Assembly (NCBI RefSeq): GCF_000765825.2
Contig: NZ_JRPE02000009.1
Coordinates: 1-64,000 of the forward strand
Direction of reading: 5' to 3'
DNA: 64,000 nucleotides
From: Helicobacter magdeburgensis
Lineage (GTDB): Bacteria; Campylobacterota; Campylobacteria; Campylobacterales; Helicobacteraceae
Shown here one piece after another: positions 53,644 to 63,637 of this stretch; positions within the stretch are counted from its first letter, which is position 1, and each line of letters starts with the position of its first letter. The translations under genes and the position numbers were made by a program. The notes beneath the pieces were generated by a model. The model was not told the DNA's origin, ran no database searches, and saw nothing but the letters and a program-made list of their open reading frames with translations.

Positions 53644-55006
53644 TTATACACTTTATATATACATTTGCTTGCAAGGCTTGTTCTAAACTTAGCTCTCTTA
53701 CAAACTCCCCATACAGCCCACCGCCATCATTATGGGTAACCTTGACTTGAATAATTGAGCCAATGGAGCATTTTCTGCCTAGAATCTTTATAAGTTTATT
53801 TTGACTGCTCCGCCCCTCACTCCAAGTTTGCCCCTCATCATCGCGGTGATTTTCAATCAGCACTTCATAGATTGAGCCAATCTCTTTTTGTGCCTTTTTT
53901 TGTAGAATCTGCTTATGGAGATTCTGCAATCGGCTCAATCGCTCTTTAGCCATCTCTTGAGGCACAAGCATACTTTTATCGTAATTGTATGCACTTGTAT
54001 GCGGACGCGGAGAATACACAAAGCTATAAAGTGTATCAAACTCAACAATTGATAACACTTCCATTGTGTCTTCAAAGTCTTGTTCAGATTCAGTGGGGAA
54101 ACCTACAATAATATCCGTGCCAATGCCGACATTTGGGAGCAGGGATTTAAGCTTTGCGATTCTATCTAAATACCACTGCTTATCATAGCCACGCTTCATC
54201 ATTTTTAGAATCTGGCTTGAACCACTCTGCAAAGGGATATGTATGCCTTTAGCAATTTTTGGATTCCTAGCAAATTCTTCCAAAAACCCATCGTCCATAT
54301 GCAGGGGGTGCGGTGAAGTAAAGCGGATTCTATACAGCCCATCAATCTCGCTTAAAGTCGCTAGAAGCTCTGTAAAATTTGTCTTTTTATGCGGGGTAGA
54401 AAATCTCACGCCATAGTGATTGACATTCTGCCCTAATAAAAGCAGCTCTTTTACCCCGTTTGCCACAAGCTTTTTAGCTTCATTTACAAGCAAATCTGTT
54501 GGGATTGAAATCTCCTTGCCACGCGTGAAAGGCACGATACAATAGCTGCATTTTTTATCACAACCTATTGAGATATTAAGATGAGCTTTAATCCCCATAT
54601 CTTGCGATGAAGCAAACACATAAGTGCTATCATCATAGTCTATATCCACCTCCACGGCTTTGGGACGCTCAAGCACTTCAGTAATTTTAGAAACATTTCT
54701 AGCTCCAAGCACAAAATCAACACTTGGGGCTTTTTTGATGATCTCTTCTCCTAAATGACTAGCCGTGCAACCGCAGATTCCAATCTTTGCTCCGGGCTTT
54801 TTCTCCTTAGCAAACTGCCCAATTTCCGAAAATAGCTTTTTTTCAGGCTTTTCACGCACAGAGCAGGTATTAATAAGGATTAAATCCGCATCTTTAGCAT
54901 TATCAGTAAGTGTATATTGCTTCTTTTCTTGGAGTTCAGCAATCATATGGGCTGAATCTCGCTCATTCATCGCGCAGCCCAAAGTTTGTATAAAAAGCTT
55001 CATCAT
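53630..55006 (-). CDS. miaB: tRNA-2-methylthio-N6-dimethylallyladenosine synthase
   Basis: MiaB adds a methylthio group to i6A37 on tRNA using two 4Fe-4S clusters. The N-terminal UPF0004 domain has TLGCAMNERDS, INTCSVREKPE and GICGCTASHLG (cluster Cys). The radical-SAM motif is SIGCDKKCSYCIVPFTRG, and a C-terminal TRAM domain starts near residue 385. Length is 458 residues. It acts on the product of MiaA (window start). Two ATGs are adjacent at the 5' end. Confidence 0.95.
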   Translation of the reverse strand: MMKLFIQTLGCAMNERDSAHMIAELQEKKQYTLTDNAKDADLILINTCSVREKPEKKLFSEIGQFAKEKKPGAKIGICGCTASHLGEEIIKKAPSVDFVLGARNVSKITEVLERPKAVEVDIDYDDSTYVFASSQDMGIKAHLNISIGCDKKCSYCIVPFTRGKEISIPTDLLVNEAKKLVANGVKELLLLGQNVNHYGVRFSTPHKKTNFTELLATLSEIDGLYRIRFTSPHPLHMDDGFLEEFARNPKIAKGIHIPLQSGSSQILKMMKRGYDKQWYLDRIAKLKSLLPNVGIGTDIIVGFPTESEQDFEDTMEVLSIVEFDTLYSFVYSPRPHTSAYNYDKSMLVPQEMAKERLSRLQNLHKQILQKKAQKEIGSIYEVLIENHRDDEGQTWSEGRSSQNKLIKILGRKCSIGSIIQVKVTHNDGGGLYGEFVRELSLEQALQANVYIKCINGSD

Positions 55007-55030
55007 AAAATCTTTTGTAGATTCTAAAAA

Positions 55031-55282
55031 CTATAAAATATGTAGCTCATAAATATAACTGCCCTCATCTAAGGCATAACGCACTTCATTGAGATATGTG
55101 CTATGTCCCGCTTTTTGAAAAAACGCACACGCCTTTTGCATATCTTTATGGGAATTTTCCTTATCAAAGTAAAAAATATTTTCCCCCTGCGTGAGTTTTT
55201 TAAGTATGTCTTCACAGCTTATTTTCACCGCATTTGTCTTATTTTTGGTATTGAGTGTGTTTTTAGCAAGTTTTAGCTCCAT
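55031..55282 (-). CDS. HP0268-like nuclease-family protein
   Basis: An 83-residue protein, start at 55282 with an AAAGGAG site 5 nt upstream. The sequence (MELKLAKNTLNTKN, then ENIFYFDKENSHKDM and a C-terminal ALDEGSYIYELHIL) matches the HP0268 family of H. pylori, reported as a small nicking endonuclease/ribonuclease. It sits directly before miaB in H. pylori too. Function here is assumed by orthology. Confidence 0.85.
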   Translation of the reverse strand: MELKLAKNTLNTKNKTNAVKISCEDILKKLTQGENIFYFDKENSHKDMQKACAFFQKAGHSTYLNEVRYALDEGSYIYELHIL

Positions 55283-55395
55283 TTTCTCTCCTTTGGTAAA
55301 TTGCAGATAAACAAATGGTTGCATTATAAGCTAAAATCACTCATTGATTGCTTAATCTATGGTAATTCCACAAAACTCCATATAGAATCTTGGTG

Positions 55396-55421
55396 GAATC
55401 TTAGCTATATTGCTAAGATTC
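55396..55421 (-). terminator. Hairpin after the oxide reductase gene
   Basis: A perfect 10-bp stem GAATCTTAGC (55396-55405) with GCTAAGATTC (55412-55421) and a 6-nt loop lies 18 nt after the reductase stop. The arms carry the GAATCT/GATTC core of the overrepresented word; another AGAATCT is at 55384-55390. Confidence 0.55.
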
Positions 55422-55439
55422 TGGTTTTAGAATGAGAAT

Positions 55440-57926
55440 TTAAGCACCTTTTGGTGGGGTGAAGATGCTTATTGGCTCAAGGCTACCCTCATATTTTTTA
55501 ATATTCACAAGCCCTGTATGTACGATATTACCATTAGCAAGGGCGGAAGTTGGCATATCTAAAGTCAAAACATTTGGTGAGCCATTTTTACATATACTGC
55601 CGATTTTGCCCGGCTCTTGTGGGTCATACCACGCCCCTTCACACAAACGCACGACACCGGGCTTAATTGCGTCAGTTACAAACGCTCCCGCTAAGACTTC
55701 GCCCCTTTGATTACTCACACTCACAATATCACCTGTTTTAATGCCCTTAGCCTGTGCGTCTTTTGGATTAATCCAAATAGGCTCTTTATCGCCAATAGCA
55801 TACTCTTTACGCAATGAAGTATTAGCAAGTTGAGAGTGCAATCTTAATGCTGGGTGAGAGGTAATAAGTGCAAATTCTGCCGGTTTATCTTTCATACCTA
55901 GCCATTCTATTGGCTCAAGCCAAGTGGGGTGTGCCGGGCAGTCTTTATATCCATATTTCTCAATCGTTTGAGAATAAATCTCAATCAAGCCTGAATCTGT
56001 CCCAAGCGGATTTAAAATTGGATCTTCTCTAAAGTCCGCATATCGCACAAATGCTTCAGATTCAGCTGGAATCTCAAACTGAAGTGGCTCATTTGCCTCC
56101 CAAAACTTCGCAAAATCAGGTAGCTCTAGCAATAAGCCTTTTGATTGAGTGAGGGCTTGATTATAAAATTCCTCAAGCCACTGCATTTCGCTTTTATTCT
56201 CGCTAAACTTATCATACACGCCAAATGCCTTTGCCAAATCACAAAAGACCTTATAGTCATCTACGGCTTCAAACTGCTTCTCTACAAGCTGTTTCATCGG
56301 CACAATATGGAGATTTGAGTAGTCCCCACTCATTGAAATATCATTGCGTTCATAGCTTGTGGTGATTGGCATAACAATATCAGCGTGTCGTGCTGTGGGC
56401 GTCCAATAGATTTCATTGACTACAATCGTCCTAGGCTTTTGCCACGCTTTAAGGAAAGTGTTTGTATCTTGATGATGCACGAGCGGATTCCCACCAGCCC
56501 AGTAGATAAAATCAATATCTGTAAAAGTGATTGTCTTACCATTATGTTGTATGCTTTTGCCCGGATTCAGTAGGGCATCGGCTATTCTTGCTAATGGGAA
56601 GTTGTTTTCACTGCCTTGCATAAGCCACTCTGCACCACCTTGACTGACATTACCAAGATTTATTCCACCTACAACCGGAGCTGTAGCCGTAGGTGAGCCA
56701 CCATTGCTGTAATGATAAGACAAGCCAAATCCGCCACCGGGTAGCCCAATCTGCCCTATCATACACGCAAGCGTTACTAAAGCCCAGTGTGTTTGTTCGC
56801 CGTGGTGAGCGCGTTGCATTCCCCAGCCAGACATTAGCATTGTGCGATTTTTGAAAAAGAGTTTGGCTAAGGATTCTATTTTTTGTGCTGAAATACCGCA
56901 AATCTTAGACGCCCACGCAGAATCTTTGACTACGCCATCACTTTTGCCTAAAAGATATTGACTAAACTTATCAAAGCCCTGCGTGTAGTTTTCAATAAAC
57001 TCTTTATCATACTGATTTGTCTTTAGCATTGTATGCATAATGCCAAGCATTAGTGCCACATCGGTGTTTGGCAAGGGAGCAATCCACTCCGCCCCCAAAT
57101 AATCGCAAGTTATATTCCTTACAGGATCTATGCTAATGAGCGTTTTGCCTGATTTTTTAAGCTTTTCAAAAAAGTCAAGTCCCGTGCCTTCGTTCAAAGC
57201 CCAAGCATTTCGCAAAGTCGCCATAGGGTCAGCACCCCAGATAACAACCACTTGAGAGTTATCTAGCACCATAGAAAAGGAAGTTTGCTGCTCATACACT
57301 TCTATACTTCCCACGACATAGGGCATAATCACCTGTGATGCCCCAGTAGAATAATCTCCCGTTACACCCACATAGCCACCTGCCATACCCATAAATCTTT
57401 GCAATAAGATTCTAGAATTGTGCAGATTCCCGCTGCTTTTCCAGCCATACGAGCCGGCAAACACACCCTCTTTACCCTTTTGCTTATAGGTTGTCTTAAG
57501 CTCTTTGGCAATGAGTGCAATAGCCTCATCATAGCTTACTCTCACCCACTCATCAGCCCCACGCAATTCCGGCTTTGGAGAGGCGGGATTTTCAAGGTAG
57601 GATTTCCGCACCATTGGGTATTTGATACGCGTAGGTGTGTAGATTAAATCCGCAATCGTGCTATGCAAAGGGTTTGACACACTATTTTGCAAAGCATTGA
57701 CACTAGAGATGACTTTGCCATCTTTTATGGTAGCTTTCAAAACACCCCAATGCGCACCCGTAATCACCTCTCCATCTATCACGAGATTTTCACTAAATGC
57801 TTTTAGTCCAGATTCTACACTCGCCTTTTTGCTTGAATCATCACAGCCCACAAAAGGCACAAGGGCAAAGACTGCTAGTCCTTTCCCCATTGCTTGAAGT
57901 ATTTGTCGTCTGCTAATATTACTCAT
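55440..57926 (-). CDS. Periplasmic molybdopterin S/N-oxide reductase (TMAO/DMSO type)
   Basis: An 828-residue DMSO-reductase-family enzyme. The Tat-type leader SRRQILQAMGKGLAVFALVPFVGC (residues 5-28) has twin Arg. The cofactor ligand is Ser in GVTGDYSTGASQVI, as in TMAO and biotin-sulfoxide reductases. It has no iron-sulfur cluster motif at the N-terminus. The closest known relative is the C. jejuni TMAO/DMSO reductase with a monohaem cytochrome. A GGAGGG site at 5-nt spacing decides the ATG at 57926. The cytochrome c gene is immediately upstream. It reduces terminal acceptors such as TMAO or DMSO; the exact substrate is open. Confidence 0.9.
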   Translation of the reverse strand: MSNISRRQILQAMGKGLAVFALVPFVGCDDSSKKASVESGLKAFSENLVIDGEVITGAHWGVLKATIKDGKVISSVNALQNSVSNPLHSTIADLIYTPTRIKYPMVRKSYLENPASPKPELRGADEWVRVSYDEAIALIAKELKTTYKQKGKEGVFAGSYGWKSSGNLHNSRILLQRFMGMAGGYVGVTGDYSTGASQVIMPYVVGSIEVYEQQTSFSMVLDNSQVVVIWGADPMATLRNAWALNEGTGLDFFEKLKKSGKTLISIDPVRNITCDYLGAEWIAPLPNTDVALMLGIMHTMLKTNQYDKEFIENYTQGFDKFSQYLLGKSDGVVKDSAWASKICGISAQKIESLAKLFFKNRTMLMSGWGMQRAHHGEQTHWALVTLACMIGQIGLPGGGFGLSYHYSNGGSPTATAPVVGGINLGNVSQGGAEWLMQGSENNFPLARIADALLNPGKSIQHNGKTITFTDIDFIYWAGGNPLVHHQDTNTFLKAWQKPRTIVVNEIYWTPTARHADIVMPITTSYERNDISMSGDYSNLHIVPMKQLVEKQFEAVDDYKVFCDLAKAFGVYDKFSENKSEMQWLEEFYNQALTQSKGLLLELPDFAKFWEANEPLQFEIPAESEAFVRYADFREDPILNPLGTDSGLIEIYSQTIEKYGYKDCPAHPTWLEPIEWLGMKDKPAEFALITSHPALRLHSQLANTSLRKEYAIGDKEPIWINPKDAQAKGIKTGDIVSVSNQRGEVLAGAFVTDAIKPGVVRLCEGAWYDPQEPGKIGSICKNGSPNVLTLDMPTSALANGNIVHTGLVNIKKYEGSLEPISIFTPPKGA

Positions 57927-57937
57927 CACACCCCTCC

Positions 57938-58531
57938 TTACTTATCTTTTGGCATATCTTTGGCATTTTTTTGCAAATATTGAGACACAAGATATTCTTG
58001 GTTACTATCATACCCCACGCGGCTTTTCATTGACTTTACAACGCTTGGCCACTGATTAGCATTAAACTCCTTTGGCGGGTGTAATGCGTGGCATACAGAG
58101 CAGTTTCCAAAAAGCTCTTGTGCTTCCTTATAGAGTGGCTCTACACTCTCCACCAAATCCGCATTTTCACTCCATAGCTCAACACTCGCCTTCACCCACT
58201 CTTGCTTACTTTCACTCTCTTTAAAAGACTCGGTAATCTTAAATTCCACATCTGCATTTTTAGAAAATCCAGCATTTAAGATTCTGCGATTTGAGACATA
58301 ATATAAAGCCACTTGTTTATCAGCCTGTGCGTAGCCTTCAATCCTTAAAAGCACCTTATCACCCTTTTGCTCTAGCACTTCCACTTGAGCTGTTGGTAGC
58401 AACCGCCCCACAACCTTATCACTCCCATCTTTGTAAAGGGATTTTACCTTAGAAGCATACTTCACATCACCCGCATACGAATATGCAAATACCATACTTA
58501 CAAGTATCATCACTCTTGCAAATACTCTCAT
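57938..58531 (-). CDS. Monohaem cytochrome c partner of the oxide reductase
   Basis: A 197-residue exported protein with a signal peptide (VFARVMILVSMVFAYSYAGD) and one haem motif in GNCSVCHALHPP (Cys-x-x-Cys-His at about residue 143). The haem site comes late, after a region of beta-rich sequence, as in the C. jejuni protein paired with its TMAO reductase. It would pass electrons from the quinol pool to the reductase in the periplasm. GGAGG precedes ATG. The reductase gene follows 11 nt after its stop. Confidence 0.88.
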   Translation of the reverse strand: MRVFARVMILVSMVFAYSYAGDVKYASKVKSLYKDGSDKVVGRLLPTAQVEVLEQKGDKVLLRIEGYAQADKQVALYYVSNRRILNAGFSKNADVEFKITESFKESESKQEWVKASVELWSENADLVESVEPLYKEAQELFGNCSVCHALHPPKEFNANQWPSVVKSMKSRVGYDSNQEYLVSQYLQKNAKDMPKDK

Positions 58532-58687
58532 TTACCCTCCTTGACTTTTGGTATTATTCACTTAAGGAATGTTTTGATTTTAGTCAAAGTTTATTAAAAT
58601 CAACTGAAAAAGCGTTATTTTAAGAAGTGTGTTTTAGTGGCTATGTAGCCTTTTGTATCGTGGAATAATCGTTATTTATAAAAAAGC

Positions 58688-59524
58688 CTATCGTTTATCT
58701 TGGGCTTGAGATTCTGTATTTTGTTCTTTATCAGCAGGGTTTTCATTTATGGAAGAATCTTTAGTGGAAGATTCATTAGTAGGATTTTCATTTGTAATAG
58801 AATCTTGCGTATCTTGTGTGGGCTCTTGGTCTAATTCTTGGCTTGCTTCATTCTCTTGCAAATCTCCTGTCTGCGTAGAATCTTGCGTGTTAGAATCTTG
58901 GCTTGACTTAGAATCACTTTTTTGTTTCAAGCGGTTTGGTTCTACTTGGCGGATTTGCGATGTGATTTTAGCTGCTTTTTGAGTATCCATTTTGCCTAGA
59001 ATCTTTGTCATATCTTTCACTTCCATTTGTGAGAGAATCTCCACGGCTTCAGATTCTGGCATATCAGCCAGAATAGCTGCTGCCTTAGCTTCTTTCAAGC
59101 CTTTATAAGCTTTGACTATTTTATCATCTTTAGCCTGTTTAATTTGGGCCAGAATCTCCTCATTTCGCGTAATTAAATCTTGCAATTCCTGCTCTCTTTG
59201 CTCTAGCTCTTGGCTATTTTTCTCTTTCAAACTCGCTAATTCCACCTTTGCCTTCTCTTGCTCTTCAGCAAAAATAACGATTTTTTCATCAATCTCTTTT
59301 TGCTTATCTTGGAGCTGTCGCTCTTTCTCATCAAGTAGCACTTGCGTAGCATTTTGCAATACTTGCAGGGCTTGTTGCCGCTCATCTATCTCATCAAGTT
59401 GGGCTTTTATCTCGTTTTTACGCGTTTCAAAAATAATACTGCAATCAAGCAACTGCGAGTTTTCAGCAAAGCTCTGCACCCACACACATAAGCACAATAC
59501 ACCATAGAAAAAAGAAGCCCTCAT
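58688..59524 (-). CDS. MotE-like coiled-coil protein with Ser/Asp-rich tail
   Basis: A 278-residue protein with a signal/anchor helix (FFYGVLCLCVWVQSFAE), a long coiled coil (about 30-125) and a MgtE-N-like helical module: AAAILADMPESEAVEILSQMEVKDMTKILGKMDTQKAAKI. This is the layout of MotE, the periplasmic chaperone of motor protein MotC/B. From about residue 195 the tail is low-complexity, rich in Asp-Ser, Glu-Ser, Thr-Gln and Asn-Glu, encoded largely by repeated AGAATCT/AGATTCT words. The start overlaps the FliJ-like gene stop by 4 nt. Flagellar function is inferred by domain and neighbour. Confidence 0.8.
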   Translation of the reverse strand: MRASFFYGVLCLCVWVQSFAENSQLLDCSIIFETRKNEIKAQLDEIDERQQALQVLQNATQVLLDEKERQLQDKQKEIDEKIVIFAEEQEKAKVELASLKEKNSQELEQREQELQDLITRNEEILAQIKQAKDDKIVKAYKGLKEAKAAAILADMPESEAVEILSQMEVKDMTKILGKMDTQKAAKITSQIRQVEPNRLKQKSDSKSSQDSNTQDSTQTGDLQENEASQELDQEPTQDTQDSITNENPTNESSTKDSSINENPADKEQNTESQAQDKR

Positions 59525-59964
59525 ATCACTCTGCCTCCTATTGTCTTATCTCCAGCGTTATTATAAAGCATAAGTGCGATTTCATCACTTTGAATCTTCT
59601 CTTGCGTTTTTAGCTTTTGTAGCACAGAATCTTGCTCTTTTTTTTCCAAAAACTTTACCTTTTCATATTCAATATGCGATTTTTTATACTGCTCTTGCAA
59701 AAGGGCTTTATTTGCTTGTAAAGATTCTAACTCCGCACAATGCAAGGCGATATGGGCTAAAAGCATATTTTTTGTTTCTTCAAATGCCCTAAAAGCATAA
59801 AATGCCCCGCCACTTGGCATTTTAAGCCCTAAAAATTCTTCTTGCAACGCCGCTATTTGACTTTGCTTGCTGGCGATTTTATTTTCATTTTGCATAATGC
59901 CACGCTCAATCCTTTGCATATCATTTTTGCGAAGATTCACAATCGCACCGAACTTTGTTTTCAT
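59521..59964 (-). CDS. FliJ-like coiled-coil protein
   Basis: A 147-residue all-helical protein, KFGAIVNLRKNDMQRIERGI at the start, with long charged coiled coils and a region LHCAELESLQANKALLQEQYKKSH. This matches FliJ (flagellar export chaperone escort, HP0256-like in H. pylori, also downstream of purA). Sequence identity of FliJ proteins is always low, so the assignment rests on length, coiled coil and position. purA is 5 nt upstream; the MotE-like gene overlaps by 4 nt. Confidence 0.75.
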   Translation of the reverse strand: MKTKFGAIVNLRKNDMQRIERGIMQNENKIASKQSQIAALQEEFLGLKMPSGGAFYAFRAFEETKNMLLAHIALHCAELESLQANKALLQEQYKKSHIEYEKVKFLEKKEQDSVLQKLKTQEKIQSDEIALMLYNNAGDKTIGGRVI

Positions 59965-59969
59965 TCTTC

Positions 59970-61241
<1,272 letters not shown>

Positions 61242-61248
61242 TCAAAAT

Positions 61249-62127
61249 TTACGCCAAAAGGCTTTCAACCACTTCATCAGTGTATATAGCAAACCCACAC
61301 GAGCTTACACTCTCTACCCCATCTTCAAACACGCTATATTTGCCCCCTTGAAGTAAAGTCGCATTCCCTAAAAACATTCTAAAAAATAAATCGCCATAAT
61401 ACGAGCTAGGCGCATACGCAAGGGGAGAGAAAATGCTATTTTCATACTCGCAATAACTCGCACACTCTAGCAGTCTTTCAAGCTCCCCTTTTAAAAACAC
61501 AGGTGAATCTGCTATGGCTGCAATCAAATCTTGCTTTGTTTTTACGCGTGTGAGATTAGCGATGTATGAAGGCATTTGCAAAAGTTGCTCCACATTATTT
61601 GAAGCAAAGACTTCAAGATTCACGCCACTATGTTTAGCACATAAAAGCGGAATCTTCATATTTGAGATTTGTAAAAATGGCTTTAGTCCAAGCTCGGCTA
61701 AGATTCCAATACCTAGGCACATTACCGGCGACAGACTTTCTCCGCCTAAATGCTCTGCCCCAATCTGGTGAATTTCAGTCGTAGGATAGCTAAATACCGG
61801 CTGGATATAAAACCACTTCTTATGCTCACTGCTACGCATTATCCGCTTTGTAACAATACGCACAGCATCAAGTGTTGTGTCATACCTTAGCCCAATTTGA
61901 TGATTGCTTTCACTGCTTAATCGCACAAGCTCACGATTAAAAATATCGCCCTGATGTTCTAAAAAGCTAAAAGTAGGCGTTACAATCTCTTTGTAATCAT
62001 TCTCATAAAACGCCCTAATGGCACAAGATTCTATATCTCGTTTTAACTTTGCTGCAGTATCAAAATATAACTTGCTCCCTTGTGGTAGCTCGTGCTCTAA
62101 AACCACCTTTGCACCCCTATTTTTCAC
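61249..62127 (-). CDS. hisZ: ATP phosphoribosyltransferase regulatory subunit-like protein
   Basis: HisZ is a HisRS-like regulatory subunit of short-form HisG in histidine synthesis. The start EHELPQGSKLYFDTAAKLKRDIE and the class II motif 2-like RYDTTLDAVRIVTKRI and FYIQPVFSYP match, but no catalytic HisRS signature is complete and the anticodon domain is absent (292 residues). H. pylori lacks the pathway, so its presence fits an enterohepatic species. hisG itself is not in the window. A -10 box lies just before the start. Confidence 0.82.
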   Translation of the reverse strand: MKNRGAKVVLEHELPQGSKLYFDTAAKLKRDIESCAIRAFYENDYKEIVTPTFSFLEHQGDIFNRELVRLSSESNHQIGLRYDTTLDAVRIVTKRIMRSSEHKKWFYIQPVFSYPTTEIHQIGAEHLGGESLSPVMCLGIGILAELGLKPFLQISNMKIPLLCAKHSGVNLEVFASNNVEQLLQMPSYIANLTRVKTKQDLIAAIADSPVFLKGELERLLECASYCEYENSIFSPLAYAPSSYYGDLFFRMFLGNATLLQGGKYSVFEDGVESVSSCGFAIYTDEVVESLLA

Positions 62128-62130
62128 CTA

Positions 62131-62183
62131 AAATCGCATATAAAAAGGCTAGATTATAGCATAAAATCGTTTTTATGCGATTT
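62131..62183. promoter_or_regulatory. Inverted repeat in the hisZ-mnmA divergent region
   Basis: AAATCGCATA (62131-62140) and TATGCGATTT (62174-62183) are perfect 10-bp inverse repeats 33 nt apart, flanking the hisZ -10 box. They could be a paired operator. No known regulator is implied. Confidence 0.35.
62153..62158 (-). promoter_or_regulatory. -10 box for hisZ
   Basis: TATAAT on the minus strand in a GCTATAATCT context, 25 nt before the hisZ start codon. Confidence 0.55.
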
Positions 62184-62206
62184 ACATAACTTTTACTTGC
62201 AAATGC

Positions 62207-62212
62207 TACACT
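62207..62212 (+). promoter_or_regulatory. -10 box for mnmA
   Basis: TGCTACACT, an extended -10 variant, 46 nt before the mnmA ATG. It is the plus-strand counterpart of the hisZ promoter. Confidence 0.45.
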
Positions 62213-62258
62213 CGCCATTTTTTTAATCCAAAACTATAAGAAACACAAAGGATTTTCA

Positions 62259-63299
62259 ATGAAAAAAGTAGCATTACTTATGAGTGGGGGCGTAGATAGC
62301 TCCTATTGTGTTCATTTGCTTTTATCTCAAGGATATGAAGTTATAGGCTTGTATCTCAAGCTCCACGATAAAGAAAAAAAGCACGAGATTTATATCAAAA
62401 ATTGCGAACAAGTCGCCAGTCAGCTTGGAATCCGCTTCGAAGTAGTAGATTTGCGTGAGGAATTTAAAAAGAATGTTTATGACGCATTTGTGAAGTCTTA
62501 CAAAGCAGGGCAGACGCCAAATCCTTGTGCAGTGTGTAATCCGCTAATGAAATTTGGCTTAGGGCTACAAAAGGCTGATGAGCTAGGCTGCGAGTTTATC
62601 GCTACGGGGCATTACGCACAGATTAAAGAGATAAATGGCATTAAACGCATAGCAAAAGCAGTTGATGACACAAAGGATCAAAGCTATTTTCTCTACGCTC
62701 TCCCACAAAGTGCGATAGATAGAATTATCTTTCCACTTGGGGGATTTACCAAAGAAGAAGTAAAAAAGACCGCCCTTAAACTCCTGCCTTTCCTTGGGAC
62801 ATTAGAGACTTATAAAGAATCTCAAGAGATTTGCTTTGTAGAAGATAGCTATATTGATATTTTAAAACTCCACGAAAAGGTGGATATGGAGGGCGTTGTA
62901 AGAGATAGCAATGGTAAAGCCGTTGGCACACATAAGGGCTATATGCACTACACTATCGGCAAACGCAAGGGCTTTAGTGTCTTTGGCTCACACGAGCCGC
63001 ATTATGTCAAAGCGATTAACCCACAAAAGAATGAAATCATTGTTGGCACAAAAGAAGAGCTTGCCATAGATTCTATACAAGCCCTCAATAAAAGTCTCCC
63101 ACAAGCCTTTGATGGCGGAGTGTATGATATTAAGGTGCGGTATCGCAGTGTGCCTTTAAAAGCAGAAATCAACATACAAGGCGAATATATCCACGCAAAA
63201 TTACTAGAATCTGCCTATGGTGTAGCTCAAGGACAAGCTTTAGTGCTTTATCAAGATGACTGCGTTTTGGGCGGAGGAGTTATCACTCAAGCGAACTAA
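62259..63299 (+). CDS. mnmA: tRNA 2-thiouridylase
   Basis: MnmA installs the 2-thio group on U34 of tRNA-Lys, Glu and Gln. The ATP loop is [16 protein letters not shown] (about 6-21). The first catalytic Cys is in [15 protein letters not shown] and the second in [10 protein letters not shown]. The acceptor-binding segment ATGHYAQI and the later [12 protein letters not shown] are also present. The 346-aa length is typical for the Campylobacterota form. AAAGGA precedes ATG. Likely monocistronic. Confidence 0.96.
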   Translation: MKKVALLMSGGVDSSYCVHLLLSQGYEVIGLYLKLHDKEKKHEIYIKNCEQVASQLGIRFEVVDLREEFKKNVYDAFVKSYKAGQTPNPCAVCNPLMKFGLGLQKADELGCEFIATGHYAQIKEINGIKRIAKAVDDTKDQSYFLYALPQSAIDRIIFPLGGFTKEEVKKTALKLLPFLGTLETYKESQEICFVEDSYIDILKLHEKVDMEGVVRDSNGKAVGTHKGYMHYTIGKRKGFSVFGSHEPHYVKAINPQKNEIIVGTKEELAIDSIQALNKSLPQAFDGGVYDIKVRYRSVPLKAEINIQGEYIHAKLLESAYGVAQGQALVLYQDDCVLGGGVITQAN

Positions 63300-63386
63300 G
63301 GGATTTGATAATCCGTGTCAAATAAATCTTTAACAATAAAACCCTATGTCTCTCAAGCTTGGATCTAGCTCAAGCCCCAATTTTAT

Positions 63387-63406
63387 CTAGGATCTAAAAA
63401 TCCTAG
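63387..63406 (+). terminator. Possible terminator after mnmA
   Basis: A 7-bp stem CTAGGAT / ATCCTAG with a 6-nt loop, followed by CTCTTTT, lies 88 nt after the mnmA stop codon. Confidence 0.4.
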
Positions 63407-63430
63407 CTCTTTTCCACATTTGACATAATG

Positions 63431-63463
63431 TAAGAGTTTATGAAAACTCTTATTATTTTTATC
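63431..63463 (+). terminator. AT-rich intrinsic terminator-like hairpin
   Basis: A 9-bp stem TAAGAGTTT (63431-63439) / AAACTCTTA (63444-63452) with a 4-nt loop and a T-rich tail (TTATTTTT) looks like a factor-independent terminator. The 338-nt gap 63300-63637 holds this, the hairpin at 63387 and the receptor promoter; I see no gene. Confidence 0.55.
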
Positions 63464-63550
63464 TTTTTATTTGCCGAGTTGTTTATTAAGATTCTAAAAT
63501 ACCTGAAACAAACCTATCTCCATTCTCATTTTGGTTTATCTTTAAAAATT

Positions 63551-63570
63551 TGATAATTATTCCTATAATT
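63551..63570 (+). promoter_or_regulatory. -10 box overlapping a possible Fur site
   Basis: TATAAT at 63564-63569 lies 68 nt before the receptor ATG. It overlaps TGATAATTATTCCTATAATT (63551-63570), whose left half is a perfect TGATAAT Fur half-site; the right half is imperfect. Iron repression would fit the gene. Confidence 0.4.
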
Positions 63571-63637
63571 AAATTATATTTTAAGCTGATTTATATTATT
63601 CTCGCACTTTCACACATAATTCACACAAAGGAGTAAA

